A stretch of DNA of 64,000 nt from Terriglobia bacterium (GCA_020073385.1 JAIQFH010000032.1:62001-126000), one strand, 5' to 3'; positions 17,807 through 27,953 are shown, counted from the stretch's first letter. The notes: generated by a model not told the origin, from the sequence alone. Made by a program: numbers and translations.

Positions 17807-18811
17807 TCAAGCACTGGTTACAGCGTCGACGGCGGGAATCACGATGGCCGGGGCGCCCGCTTGCGCCATGGCTGTCCGGACACGGAATCGGTCGTTAGCG
17901 TCCGACGCCAGGTGGTTGGCCAGGTCATCCGCATCATCAGCGGAAAGCAAGCCTAACTGCGTGCGCACAGTCCGTTCGGCCGCGCCCGGATCGTTCAGCG
18001 TGCTCGAGCCTGAGCGGGGGAACACGATGAAGCTGAAATCTCCCTCATTCTCCTTACCCATGGCTAGATACACCGCGCCGGAACACTCCCCAAGTTTGCG
18101 ACTTTTTCCAGTCTTCGATCCGCTACTATCCCCGCACACGTAGGGGGTCCTTGCGCCCGTTTTGTTGCGGACTACCAGCCCGTAGTCTCCCATGCTGACG
18201 CCAACCAGGTCCGGCACCACCGAATAGGGAATAGCGCTGGCGTCGAGGTAGCAGTGGGGATCCCAGAGCTCCTTGCTCCTGTCGAACCAGCCTGTGGTGG
18301 ACACGTAATAGCCCCGCTTCATCGTCGTGGGCATCTCCGAGATTTGCACGATAGGAAATTTGCCATCGCCGCGCAGATTCTCGAGACTACCGATTTTTTC
18401 GTCCGTGCGGTTATCCCAGAATTTCTCGAGTAGAGCTTCGGAGGCTTTTGACAGGACATCCGCACCCTTTGCCGACTTGGGTGGAATCAGCCCATGATGA
18501 CGCAGGATGCGAATGGCTTCCGCCTTGGTCACGTTGTACACACCGACCCAATCTTTGCTCCAGTCACTATCTCTCCTTGCGTTCGACAGGCTGCCGACGC
18601 GCTTAGACGATTCCCACGGAGTCAGGCCAGTCTGTTCGGGAAATCCGGGCCGGTCCAGTCCATAGCAGTCGGGGGCTCCATCCCAATCGACATTGAGCAT
18701 ACAAGTGTAGACAAATGCCAAAAATCCGCCCGGACCAGTGACAGGATGGACGCGAACGGATTTCTTCTTGTCGTGGAATCCTTGCAAAGGTTTGGCGAAG
18801 TCTAAGGGCAC
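17807..18811 (-). CDS. GH75-like (fungal-type chitosanase fold) domain protein, no signal peptide
   Basis: A 334-residue protein starting at GTG 18809-18811 behind an AGGAG site. The central part (about residues 190-262) resembles glycoside hydrolase family 75: YLDASAIPYSVVPDLVG with the family-like Asp, GDYGLVVRNKTG, PYVCGDSSG and RKLGECSGAVYLAMG. GH75 enzymes hydrolyse chitosan. No secretion signal is seen. The neighbouring M15-like gene on the same strand suggests a shared role in wall degradation or a phage/effector origin. The assignment is motif-based. Confidence 0.5.
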   Translation of the reverse strand: MPLDFAKPLQGFHDKKKSVRVHPVTGPGGFLAFVYTCMLNVDWDGAPDCYGLDRPGFPEQTGLTPWESSKRVGSLSNARRDSDWSKDWVGVYNVTKAEAIRILRHHGLIPPKSAKGADVLSKASEALLEKFWDNRTDEKIGSLENLRGDGKFPIVQISEMPTTMKRGYYVSTTGWFDRSKELWDPHCYLDASAIPYSVVPDLVGVSMGDYGLVVRNKTGARTPYVCGDSSGSKTGKSRKLGECSGAVYLAMGKENEGDFSFIVFPRSGSSTLNDPGAAERTVRTQLGLLSADDADDLANHLASDANDRFRVRTAMAQAGAPAIVIPAVDAVTSA

Positions 18812-18888
18812 ATTTTTCTCCTGTCATGGTAAAAGCTCGAAATCACACCTTGGGTTCTGGTGGGGAATGGTGTGTGCGGGGAAATCAC

Positions 18889-18917
18889 AGTATCGTGAGT
18901 TGTCTGTGCATGGTCAA
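18889..18917 (-). promoter_or_regulatory. Putative promoter of the GH75-like gene
   Basis: On the minus strand TTGACC (complement of 18912-18917), 17 bases, then GATACT (complement of 18889-18894). It stands about 78 bp upstream of the GTG start. Spacing is ideal; each box has one or two mismatches. Confidence 0.4.
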
Positions 18918-19371
18918 GGCTTTTGACACAATCTTGACCGAAGTTTGACGGTGTAAAGAGAAGTTGGAATGCTGCTGATTTCGGAGTGTCATACTCCCGA
19001 GAGGCCGTCGTAGAGAAGTGGCTTCGCAACTCTGCCGTTGCCCTCAAGGGGCGATCCTGACGATTGGCGATCGCGGTAGGGACGACCATCGCTGATCGCG
19101 CCCCGGAACTGGACGGCGCTCACTAGCGCATCCGGTTCTTATCTCGGATGAATAGCTGCCAAGCGAAGAGCTCGTCCACACACTCGCCCATCCGAGGGAC
19201 ACGCGCAGTCCCGCTCTGTGTCGGGTACGTGTCGGATGAGAAAGTGTTCTCCTTGATTAGCGCCCTTCCCTTCTCACTCTACGCCGATGAGGTTCACGTC
19301 TTTTGTTCGAATGATTCATCGGTGTCGGGTCGGAGGAGGCGCGCTGAGGCGCTGGCCTCCGTCCGCCGCTC

Positions 19372-19404
19372 AAACTGCACGTACACTTTTCGCGTATGCA
19401 GCTT
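19372..19404 (-). ncRNA. Group II intron domain V
   Basis: On the minus strand AGCTGCATACGC-GAAAA-GTGTACGTGCAG folds as CUGCA/UGCAG and UACGC/GUGUA helices with a GAAA-type loop and a two-base CG bulge, the diagnostic shape of the catalytic domain V. It lies just downstream of the maturase stop. Confidence 0.75.
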
Positions 19405-19414
19405 TCACGAAGAC

Positions 19415-20749
19415 TCAATCGTGCCGAGATGCCAACGAAGGAATTAACCCGATTAAGTTAACAAGCCCGTGCTCGCGATACAGCGTCTTCTTGGGCAGCC
19501 GTTTCCAGCCGCCGTTTCTCCAACGCTTATACCGATGCGACCAGATCCGTCGTACGATCCAGCCGTCGAGGCGGTGGAAGAGCTTACGAACGTGGGCGCG
19601 CTTGTAGTACTCGCCCCATCCCCGCAAGAGTGGGTTGAGTTCCGCGATCAGCTCCTTGGTCTTCAGAGGTGTCCTCCGTTTGGTTCGCTGCCTTACCCGA
19701 TCCATGAAACGACGAATCGACTTCTCCTTGGGGTACGCATAGAGCGCGCCCCGGCGGACCTGACTACGAATCTTGCTCTCGGGTAGATCCAGTTTCCTCT
19801 GCCCGCGCTTGATTTTGTAGCCAAGGAACTCGAAGCCGTTCCGGACATGAACAATCCGCGTCTTCTGCGGATGTAACTCCACGCCCAGTTGTTTCAGGAT
19901 TCGGCCCGCAGCCTCCATTGCGGCTCGTGCCTCTGCTGCCGATTTACAGGTGATCACCCAATCATCGGCAAACCTCGTCAGCTGATATCCTCTCAGCCGC
20001 ATCTCCCGATCAAACGGCGTCAGAAGTATGTTGCTGAGCAGGGGCGAAACCACACCCCCTTGCGGAGTACCGCGATCGCTAGGAAAGAGTTGCCCTTTGC
20101 CGTAGCTTCCTGCCTTGAGCATTGCCTTGATCAGGCGTAGCACTCGGCCGTCCGCCACTCGCTGGGCTACCAACGTGAGGAGCTTCTCGTGGTCCACGGA
20201 TCCGAAAAAATCTCGGAGATCCGCATCCAAGATCCACTCTGCCCCGCTTTGTATCTCTTGCCATACTTTGCGCAGTGCGTCCTTCGGCGATCGCCCTCGC
20301 CGATATCCGAAGCTGGCGTCATCGAATATCGGCTCGAAGATAGGTTCCAACCGATTGAGCAGCGCTTGCTGGCACATGCGATCATAGATCGCGGGTATGC
20401 CGAGCATGCGATACTCGCCGGGTTTGTCCCTCTTCGGAATCGGATGTTGTCGCACCGGCAGAGGCTGATAGGTGTCCTCTCTCAGCTCTCGCTGCAACCG
20501 GTCCAACTGCTGGTCCAGCTGCGCTTCGAAGGCCTCCAGAGTCTGCCCATCGACTCCTCCGCTTCCCCGGTTCGCTTTCACTCTCTCCCAGGCCATCTCC
20601 AGGTTCTTCCGCTTGTACACCTTGTCGATTAAGGAATGGACCTTCTTGGCACCCGTCAGGTTGATCCAGTCCACCAGTCTCCTCAGACGAGAGCGTACGG
20701 GTTTTTCGCTTAAGGAACTGTTCCAACCTCCCTCATCTTTACTCATCTG
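19415..20749 (-). CDS. ltrA: Group II intron reverse transcriptase/maturase
   Basis: From ATG (complement of 20747-20749), with an AAAGGAGA site just upstream, this is a 444-residue intron-encoded protein. RT blocks are in order: HPIPKRDKPGEYRMLGIPAI (about 101-120), FGYRRGRSP, DADLRDFFGSVDH (about 174-186), GTPQGGVVSPLLSNI (about 226-240) and the catalytic FADD (259-262). The maturase X domain has GWGEYYKRAHV. No HNH endonuclease follows, so mobility would use replication forks or another cut. The frame is intact, so the intron may be active. Confidence 0.92.
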   Translation of the reverse strand, partial: QMSKDEGGWNSSLSEKPVRSRLRRLVDWINLTGAKKVHSLIDKVYKRKNLEMAWERVKANRGSGGVDGQTLEAFEAQLDQQLDRLQRELREDTYQPLPVRQHPIPKRDKPGEYRMLGIPAIYDRMCQQALLNRLEPIFEPIFDDASFGYRRGRSPKDALRKVWQEIQSGAEWILDADLRDFFGSVDHEKLLTLVAQRVADGRVLRLIKAMLKAGSYGKGQLFPSDRGTPQGGVVSPLLSNILLTPFDREMRLRGYQLTRFADDWVITCKSAAEARAAMEAAGRILKQLGVELHPQKTRIVHVRNGFEFLGYKIKRGQRKLDLPESKIRSQVRRGALYAYPKEKSIRRFMDRVRQRTKRRTPLKTKELIAELNPLLRGWGEYYKRAHVRKLFHRLDGWIVRRIWSHRYKRWRNGGWKRLPKKTLYREHGLVNLIGLIPSLASRHD

Positions 20750-21401
20750 GTCTCCTTTCTCTTCCCGACCATCTTCGCCGGCTGCCTTCCCCGACCCAAT
20801 TCTGTCGCCGGTTGCCCGGTCACATGGCTTTCGCCACGCTTCAGGTACCATTCAGCCGTCCGACTACTGACCAAGCCTCGCTCGCCACTTCGCTTTCGCT
20901 TATAGGTCTGCTTACTCCGGTGCCATCCGGAGACTTGGCCAGTCCTCCTGAGGTCGCGCGCTGTTCTTCCGTACCGTGCCGTCCGCAAACACCTTGGTGT
21001 GGGTGGGTGAATGAGAACGCCTTCGCCTCCATAGTGCAGGCTCGACCTGTCCCACCTTTGGCCGACCGGTTCATCATTGGGTCTCCCCATCGATTACGGC
21101 CCGGTACTTCTCCTCAAGCCCTTCGGATTCCATCTTGTGATGGTCTACTTGATGGACACCCTGCCTTCCGGAGTACAGCAAGCGGTGGCTCCAGGTCAGT
21201 CTTGGCTGTATCCAGCTTTCGCTTTCGTGCCCGTTTAGACGTCTCCATACCTTCCACTTTCTCCGGCCAGCGAGGCATTACCCCCGCTTTTGGATATGGC
21301 GCCCCTCATTTGGGCGCCAGAGGGACTTTAACCCTCCTGAACAACGTGCTGCTCAGCACGCACGTGCGCCTAAGCCTGAGAGTATTCGAGCCGACAACCC
21401 A

Positions 21402-21740
21402 GCAAGCCTTAAACAGCGTGAACCGATCGGCCAAGTACGCGACCGCTATTGTTGTTGTGCACCTTACGTCGAAATCAGCAGCATGCTGGGAAAGCGCATG
21501 CTTGTGCACGTAGTCAACTACGATGTGACAGTGGATGGAACAATCAGCCCTGCGCCAAACCTGCGGTTGCAGGCGGCACTGCCGTCAGGGAAAAAGCCGG
21601 GTAAGATGAGCTGGAGTGGCACGCTCTCAGATATGAAGCCGCTGAGCCTCGACTCCAGTTCCCCCCGAGACGGACAGAGTCTGGTTGTCAATCTGGATGA
21701 AGTGCGTGTCTACAGGCTGTTGAGCATCGAGATGGAGTAA
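21402..21740 (+). pseudogene. C-terminal beta-sandwich tail of a glycosidase-like protein
   Basis: Directly beyond the intron's 5' boundary, on the plus strand, the frame reads MLVHVVNYDVTVDGTISPAP, then LRLQAALPSGKK and LVVNLDEVRVYRLLSIEM, ending at TAA 21738-21740. This resembles the final beta-sandwich domain of acidobacterial glycoside hydrolases, where the phrase VHxVNYDV is common. The catalytic part is absent. Family assignment is tentative. Confidence 0.4.
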
Positions 21741-21817
21741 CCGCGCCGGCTGCTTGCGCGGCCCGTGAAAACAGTTGTTTCCAAGCTGAAAAGGTTCATA
21801 TTTCAGGGAGTGGTAGC

Positions 21818-23326
21818 GTGAAATTTCCAATCCTTTTTATGTTATTTGCGTGCGTCTCCGGTGCTTTTGGCCAGCCCGACGCCTCCTTCTATGTCTCGAC
21901 GACTGGGAATGATTCAAGCCCCGGCACTCAAGCCGCGCCTTGGCGCACCATTCAACACGCCGCAGACACGGCGCGGGCGGGCAGTACTGTCAACGTTCGG
22001 GGCGGAGTCTACGAAGAACTGGTGAGCATCAACGCATCCGGCAACGCGACTGATGGATACATTACTTTTCGAAGCTATCCAGGCGAGACGGCGGTCCTGG
22101 AGGCAGAGCATTTCACTCCCTCAGGAAGAAGCGGCGTACTTACGATTCAGAACAAAAGTTACGTGAGAATCGAGGGTTTTGAAATCCGCAACTTCCGCAC
22201 CGCCGAACATCGACTTACTCCTCTGGGTATAAACGTTATGGGAGCCGGCTCCCACATAGAACTGCTGAAAAACAACGTCCATCATATTGAGCAGAATTTC
22301 GATGGCCGTGATGCTCCCGGACGAGGAGGCAACGGGTTTGGCATTGCTGTTTACGGTACCGACGCCAAGACTCCAATCACTGGCTTGATCATTGACGGCA
22401 ATGAGGTGCATCACCTCAAAACCGGTTCGAGTGAGTCGCTGGTGGTGAACGGGAACGTCACGAACTTCCGCATTACGCACAATGTTGTCCATGACAACAA
22501 CAACATCGGAATTGATGTCATCGGTTTTGAGCGCACCGCATCCGACCCTGACGTCGACCAGGCCCGCGACGGGGTAGTCAGCGGCAACGTGGTTTACAAC
22601 ATCACATCCCGCGGCAATCCCGCATACCGCAACGATGAATCTTCCGATGGCATCTACGTGGATGGCGGCACCCGGATCCTGATCGAACAGAACGTCATTC
22701 ACGATGTGGACTTTGGAATCGAACTGGCCAGTGAGCATCAGAACCGAGCCACCAGTTACATCACTGCGCGGAATAACCTTATCTATCACTGCCACACAGC
22801 AGGTGTTTCCATCGGAGGTTATGCGCCAGAGCGAGGGCGCACCGATCACTCCACGGTGGTCAACAATACGCTCTACGAAAACGACGCGTCGGGAACAGGC
22901 TCCGGCGAGTTCCAGATGCAGTGGAACATGGCGGACAATATTTTTGCGAACAACATCGTTTATGCGGGACCCCGCTGCCTTTTCACGCTAACCAAATCTC
23001 AGATCGACAAAGACCAGCCGCCTGCCGTTATTGATCACAACCTTTATTACTGTGCCTCCGGAGCGAAGGCGAGCACATGGGCGGGGGTTTCCGCCACGGC
23101 GACCGGATTCGACAAATATGTTCAGTCAACGGAAAATGACCGTCATTCTCGTTTTCTCGACCCTCATTTTGTTGACACTGCCGCGAAGAACTTTCACCTG
23201 CAATCAGATTCTCCCGCGATCGCTGCGGGCACGACTGACGGAGTGCCGGTGGGAGAACTGGATCTTGAAGGCTCACCGCGAATCAAATCCGGAAACATAG
23301 ACACCGGCTGCTACCAAAGAAAATAG
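21818..23326 (+). CDS. Secreted right-handed parallel beta-helix protein (polysaccharide-lyase-like, PL9/DUF1565 type)
   Basis: A 502-residue secreted protein with signal peptide (ILFMLFACVSGAFGQ). The N-terminus FYVSTTGNDSSPGTQAAPWR followed by TIQHAADTARAGSTVNVRGG is the DUF1565/PL9 entry motif. The body has repeated N-x-(I/V) rungs (IDGNEVHHL, ITHNVVHDNN, VSGNVVYNI, ARNNLIYHC) of a parallel beta-helix. The end, SPAIAAGTTDGVP...DTGCYQRK, is usual for the group. Probably acts on pectin-like polysaccharide. A glycosidase tail lies just upstream. Confidence 0.78.
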   Translation: MKFPILFMLFACVSGAFGQPDASFYVSTTGNDSSPGTQAAPWRTIQHAADTARAGSTVNVRGGVYEELVSINASGNATDGYITFRSYPGETAVLEAEHFTPSGRSGVLTIQNKSYVRIEGFEIRNFRTAEHRLTPLGINVMGAGSHIELLKNNVHHIEQNFDGRDAPGRGGNGFGIAVYGTDAKTPITGLIIDGNEVHHLKTGSSESLVVNGNVTNFRITHNVVHDNNNIGIDVIGFERTASDPDVDQARDGVVSGNVVYNITSRGNPAYRNDESSDGIYVDGGTRILIEQNVIHDVDFGIELASEHQNRATSYITARNNLIYHCHTAGVSIGGYAPERGRTDHSTVVNNTLYENDASGTGSGEFQMQWNMADNIFANNIVYAGPRCLFTLTKSQIDKDQPPAVIDHNLYYCASGAKASTWAGVSATATGFDKYVQSTENDRHSRFLDPHFVDTAAKNFHLQSDSPAIAAGTTDGVPVGELDLEGSPRIKSGNIDTGCYQRK

Positions 23327-24191
23327 GGGCAATGCGCAGGCTAGGATATGACTCCGAGTCCCTTCGGTGGCAGACACGGCTTGTCATAGCAGCGTCTTCA
23401 AAGCTCACCTGATGGGGAGAGCACCTCGACGAAGAACAACCGCATTGTCTTGCGCCGATGTTCAGACGGGGCCTCAAGAATCTTCGGAAGCATTCCCTCC
23501 CCAGCAATCCGTCACTCAAATCAGCGAGCCCCAGGGATGCAGTTCCTGGGGCGGACAGATCCCTCTCCACGTCATCGAGATCGACTCGCGTACGAATGCC
23601 GATTTGATACAGGGATTACTCCGAGAGCGATCGCTAGCAGAACTTCGGCCGGCTACTGACTCCGACACGACGCCAAGTCGTTTCGCCCTCGAAAGGAACA
23701 ACCCAAGGCCACGGCCGCGCCGCCTTGGGCATACCAGCATTCCCACTCCGATCGAACGACTGTCCCCGCCTTAGGATTTTTACCACTAACAGGCTCGACG
23801 AGCGTCGTCGCGACGTGCAATAACGCAGCATCCGAGAACCAGCTCACAGGTTGTGCCGTATGACGTCAATGTCTGCTCCTCAAGAAGTACACATAGTTGT
23901 TCCAGTCCATTTCCCCGGCCTCGGCAGCGAGCGAGATCAATGTGCGGACCAGGGCTTCTCGCAGACGCGTCGTAGACAAAATAACGTTTACGGTGTACAT
24001 TTAATCGGTTTGCGCACGAGGGCCAATCTCTGTCCAGGCCCTAGTCCCTAGAGTCCAGTAACTTGCGCAAATACATTCAAGTAGTGATTAAAGTAGTCGG
24101 GTTTTCCGCCGCAAGATCCGGGTGCAGCGGAAAGTTACACCGTTGTGTGCAATATCCGATCCGCCACTTCAAAGACACAGGAGACTCACCC
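23327..24191. other. Long intergenic region without a supported gene
   Basis: About 865 bp. Short frames occur on both strands, including a 64-codon minus-strand frame at 23653-23847, but none has a recognisable motif, ribosome site or consistent coding pattern. The segment may include decayed sequence and the promoter of the S53 protease gene. Confidence 0.5.
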
Positions 24192-27100
24192 TTGTTTACC
24201 TACCGTCGAGCCATACCGTTCTCGGCAGTTTTCAGTTTGGTTGTCGCGATCTTCCTAGGAAATTTCTCTCACGCACAATCCGTTGCGCAATCCCGAATCA
24301 TAGGCCCCGTCCGAGATGAACAGCGTTCCACTCTGCGCAGTACCACCCCGCTACTCGTTAAGCGCAGCCTTGATGCGGGCCGCCTGCCTGCCAGTCAGAA
24401 GCTCGGCCGAATGGTGCTGCTTCTTGCGCCCACCACACAGCAGGAACACGACGCCGCCAAACTCGTCGCTTCCCAGCACGATCCTTCCTCGTCCGACTAT
24501 CACAAGTGGCTCACGCCGGCGAAGTATGGGGAGCGCTTCGGCGTTGCTTCAGAAGACGCGCAAAAAGTGCAACAGTGGCTGGAGAGCAAGGGCCTGACGG
24601 TTCATGAAGTTTCCCAGAGCCGTCGCTTCATCTCCTTCAGCGGCACCGTTGGCCAAGTCGAGCAGACCTTCTTGACCCAGATGCACTCCTACAGCTTTAA
24701 GAAGCAGAAATTCATCGCCAACTCCACCGACATCCAGATCCCCGCCGCCCTCACGCCAGTGGTGAAGGGAGTCGTGCGCCTGCACAGCGATCCGCATCAA
24801 CCCGCGCTCAAGATTGGGGACAAGATCAAGGTCGAGAAGAAGACGGGAAAAATCGAAGGCCCCTACGGCCTGCATTTCCTTGGGCCCGCCGATTTCGCGA
24901 CGATCTACAATGTGCAACCGCTGTACGACGCCGGCATCAACGGCGCCGGCCAGAGCATCGCCATCGTCAGCCGCAGCAGCCTGGTCGATCCGAACTACGG
25001 AGTCGACGGCATCCAGGACATCCGTGACTTCCGCAGTGTCATGGGGCTTCCCGCAAATGATCCGGAGATGATCGTCAACGGCGACGATCCCCTCGTTATG
25101 TCGTACAACGACACGGTTGAGGCCCTTCTCGACGTGACCTGGGCCGGCGCAGTCGCTCCCATGGCCCACATTGTCGTGGTCGCCTCCCAGAGCAACTTCG
25201 CCGATGGCGTCGACGCCTCGGCCGTCTACATCGTCGACCACAATCTCGCGCCGATCATGAGCACCAGTTTCGGGTCATGCGAGCAGAATCTCGGCCCCGT
25301 CCAGAACGCTTTCTACAACGCGCTCTGGCAACAGGCTGCTGCCCAGGGCATCACTGCGTTTGTCTCCGCAGGGGACAACGGCGGCGCGGGTTGCGACGAT
25401 CAAGGGTCCGGTTATTTCGCATCCAATGGCGTTGCCGTGAATGGCCTCGCTTCCACCCCCTATAACATCGCGGTGGGCGGCACGCAGTTTGAAGACACGG
25501 ACAATCCAGACGCGTACTGGAGTGTCACTTCTGACGCGTCCAATTTCAAGTCGGCGCTGGGTTATATCCCGGAAAAAGTCTGGAATGAAAGCAGCAACGA
25601 TCCGTTCTTCACCTCTCTGTGGGCGGGCAGCGGTGGCGTCAGCACCGTCTATGCGAAGCCGGACTGGCAAACCGCTCCCGGCGTTCCCAACGACGGCAAG
25701 CGCGATCTGCCGGATATCTCACTGGCGGCTGCGGGACACACCGGCTATGCCCTTTGTTTCGAGGGAAGTTGCAGTTACCCCGACTATGTAGGTCTCTACA
25801 GCGTAGGCGGTACGTCGGCTTCCAGTCCCGCCGCCGCCGGCATTATGGCGCTGGTGCTGCAGAAGATGAACGGCCAGCCGCAGGGACTCGCCAACTATGT
25901 GTTCTACAATCTGGCCGCGACCAGTGGCGTCTATCACGACATTGTCGATGGCAACAACAAAGTGCCCGATACCAATAGCCAGTACACAGTCGGCTATGAT
26001 GCCGCTGCCGGTTTCGATCTCGCCAGCGGACTTGGATCTTTCGATGCAGCGGCGCTGGTCAACAACTGGGCCGGCGCCTCGGCCGCGAAGGGTTCGACTA
26101 TGACGTTCACCTTGGCCAGTGGGCAGTCCGCCCACATCGTCCATGGCACGCCGGTTTCGTTCGATGTTGGGGTAAGGTGCACCGGCAACGGATGCGCAGC
26201 TCCTACGGGCGACGTAGCCCTGCAAGCAACGTCTGGCGAAAACTTCGTGGGCCTCGGAGCGGTTCAACTCATTCCGAGCGCTCCCACCAGCACGGCAATC
26301 GCGACCACAACTACCATTCCCGGCGGCACGTACGGCGTCTCGGCACGCTACAGTGGAGATGGCACCTATCAGTCGAGTTCGTCGAGAACGATTAACGTCA
26401 CGGTTTCGTCGGAGCCCAGCCAGATGGTGATGGGGGGCATTTCCGGCGGCTGGTTCATTACGAATCCGCTGACGCTGGGTTACGCTGAGCCGGTGACACT
26501 CTTCGTCGCAGTCGCTGGCAACTCAGGAAGCGGTCATCCCACCGGCCAGATATCGCTGCTGGTCGATGGGGTTCCGCCCAACACCGTTGGCAGGGATTTC
26601 CAGAGCCCAAGCTCGCTTACGCTGAACTACGGCGAGAGTTCCTTCGTCTTTGGCAACGGTGTGACTCCTACCGGACAGTCCAGCGTGCTGCCGAACCTCA
26701 GTTCCGGTTTTCCCGCGGGAACGCATCAGGTAGCGGCAAGCTATCCTGGCGACAGCAGCTTCAACGCTGCACAGGCCAACTACAGCTTCACAGTCACCAA
26801 CGTGGATTCAATCGTTGCCGATTTCTTCCCCCTCGGAACGGCGATTGTGAACGTCCCGGTCACGCTGGCCGGGCAGCTGGTGCTGGCCAACAACGGCTGC
26901 GCGCCCTACGGGGGCACGGTCACGATCACCGACTACTCCGCCAATCCGCCGGCTGTCATCGGATCAGCTCCCGCCGATCCGCTGTACTGTGATTCTTATT
27001 CAATTCCAGTCACATTCAGGACCGCCGGCAATCACCAGCTTCGAGTGAGTTTCAGCGGAGACACCAACGTCAATCCCTCTTACAGCTCGTACGTCTTCCC

Positions 27101-27899
27101 GGTCGGTACTGACAGCTACTCCTATGTGACCCTTGGCTCAGATGTCTCCAGCACATTGGTCGGCAGTCCGGTCACACTTTCGGCGCAGGTCGGTTCCGAT
27201 GTTCGTCAATACATCGCTACCGGAACCATGACCTTCCTCGATGGCGCCACGGTTCTGGGCACAGCGCCGCTCGACGCCACAGGTACAGCCACGCTGGTGG
27301 TGAGTTCGCTGGCAGCGGGTTCTCACAACCTCTCATCCAACTATTCGGGTGACGTCGTGCTACAAGCTTCGTCCGGCGGACCGATGATTCTGAGCGTCGC
27401 CGACTTCACCATGCAGGCGCAGCCCAATTTCCTGACACTGGCCGCTGGGCAAAGCGGAACTGCGATGCTCAGCATTCTCCCCATCGGAGGCTCCACTCAG
27501 AACCTGCAACTCTCGTGCGGCACCGTTCCGGCTGGGATCAGTTGCGCTTTCGCTCCCGCATCCGTAACGCTGGACGGCACCAACGCGGCTTCGGTGCAGA
27601 TCACCGTGAGCGCGCACAACGCTGCGGCCAAAATCGTCCAACACAGCCGCGCCCTGGGTCTGATGGCGCCATTCGCCGTTGCCGCTCTGCTTTTGCCCTT
27701 TGGCGGGCGGCGCAAACGCCAGACGATCGTTTTGGGCATCGTCGGTGTCTTTGTGCTGGGCTTGTCTGGCACCGGGTGCGGTGGTGGTACCAGTACACCG
27801 CCACCCGCGCAGAAGAACGTCTATGTCCTGAATGTCACCGCCACCAGCACTGGGACGGTGGCCAAAACAACACCGTTAGTTGTGACGGTCAACAACTAA
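24192..27899 (+). CDS. S53 family (pro-kumamolisin) serine-carboxyl protease with Ig-like repeats and C-terminal membrane segments
   Basis: About 1235 residues from TTG 24192 (AGGAG site just upstream; the frame continues to an earlier TTG at 24063 without an RBS). Signal peptide FSLVVAIFLGNFSHAQ. A pro-kumamolisin activation domain follows (SSDYHKWLTPAKYGERFG). The catalytic domain shows the Glu/Asp pair in EALLDVTWAG, the oxyanion Asp in SAGDNGGAGC, and the nucleophile Ser in GGTSASSPAAAG. Then come several Ig-like Big_3_5-type repeats (VTLSAQVGSD, GTMTFLDGATVLGTAPLD) and two terminal hydrophobic helices with a GCGGG motif. Acid-active surface protease. Confidence 0.88.
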   Translation: MFTYRRAIPFSAVFSLVVAIFLGNFSHAQSVAQSRIIGPVRDEQRSTLRSTTPLLVKRSLDAGRLPASQKLGRMVLLLAPTTQQEHDAAKLVASQHDPSSSDYHKWLTPAKYGERFGVASEDAQKVQQWLESKGLTVHEVSQSRRFISFSGTVGQVEQTFLTQMHSYSFKKQKFIANSTDIQIPAALTPVVKGVVRLHSDPHQPALKIGDKIKVEKKTGKIEGPYGLHFLGPADFATIYNVQPLYDAGINGAGQSIAIVSRSSLVDPNYGVDGIQDIRDFRSVMGLPANDPEMIVNGDDPLVMSYNDTVEALLDVTWAGAVAPMAHIVVVASQSNFADGVDASAVYIVDHNLAPIMSTSFGSCEQNLGPVQNAFYNALWQQAAAQGITAFVSAGDNGGAGCDDQGSGYFASNGVAVNGLASTPYNIAVGGTQFEDTDNPDAYWSVTSDASNFKSALGYIPEKVWNESSNDPFFTSLWAGSGGVSTVYAKPDWQTAPGVPNDGKRDLPDISLAAAGHTGYALCFEGSCSYPDYVGLYSVGGTSASSPAAAGIMALVLQKMNGQPQGLANYVFYNLAATSGVYHDIVDGNNKVPDTNSQYTVGYDAAAGFDLASGLGSFDAAALVNNWAGASAAKGSTMTFTLASGQSAHIVHGTPVSFDVGVRCTGNGCAAPTGDVALQATSGENFVGLGAVQLIPSAPTSTAIATTTTIPGGTYGVSARYSGDGTYQSSSSRTINVTVSSEPSQMVMGGISGGWFITNPLTLGYAEPVTLFVAVAGNSGSGHPTGQISLLVDGVPPNTVGRDFQSPSSLTLNYGESSFVFGNGVTPTGQSSVLPNLSSGFPAGTHQVAASYPGDSSFNAAQANYSFTVTNVDSIVADFFPLGTAIVNVPVTLAGQLVLANNGCAPYGGTVTITDYSANPPAVIGSAPADPLYCDSYSIPVTFRTAGNHQLRVSFSGDTNVNPSYSSYVFPVGTDSYSYVTLGSDVSSTLVGSPVTLSAQVGSDVRQYIATGTMTFLDGATVLGTAPLDATGTATLVVSSLAAGSHNLSSNYSGDVVLQASSGGPMILSVADFTMQAQPNFLTLAAGQSGTAMLSILPIGGSTQNLQLSCGTVPAGISCAFAPASVTLDGTNAASVQITVSAHNAAAKIVQHSRALGLMAPFAVAALLLPFGGRRKRQTIVLGIVGVFVLGLSGTGCGGGTSTPPPAQKNVYVLNVTATSTGTVAKTTPLVVTVNN

Positions 27900-27923
27900 C
27901 CATCAATAATCATCAACAACGAG

Positions 27924-27953
27924 GGCGCCGGCCTGTGCGGCGCCTTTGCTTTT
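27924..27953 (+). terminator. Rho-independent terminator after the S53 protease
   Basis: GGCGCCG (27924-27930) pairs with CGGCGCC (27938-27944) around a 7-base loop, followed by TTTGCTTTT. Clear intrinsic terminator. Confidence 0.8.

Larger units (their letters stand above)
19315..21363 (-). mobile_element. Group II intron (about 2.05 kb) with maturase
   Basis: The minus-strand element begins with GTGCG (complement of 21359-21363), the canonical group II 5' end. It carries a long structured leader, the maturase reading frame, a readable domain V (19372-19404), and a GC-rich hairpin consistent with domain VI (about 19325-19368). The exact 3' splice site is not fixed; 19315 is an estimate. On the opposite strand a glycosidase-like tail begins immediately beyond the 5' boundary, but I could not join it to coding sequence on the far side. 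Confidence 0.75.

Noticed and set aside
21402-21740. Claim that the intron splits one gene whose other exon lies at 19148-19314
   Set aside because: The plus-strand sequence on the far side has no coding resemblance to a glycosidase, so the exons cannot be joined with confidence.
23653-23847. 64-codon minus-strand frame in the long gap before the S53 gene
   Set aside because: No motif, start context or neighbour supports it.
24063-24191. Extended N-terminus for the S53 protease from TTG 24063
   Set aside because: No ribosome site; TTG 24192 has AGGAG and is directly followed by the signal peptide.
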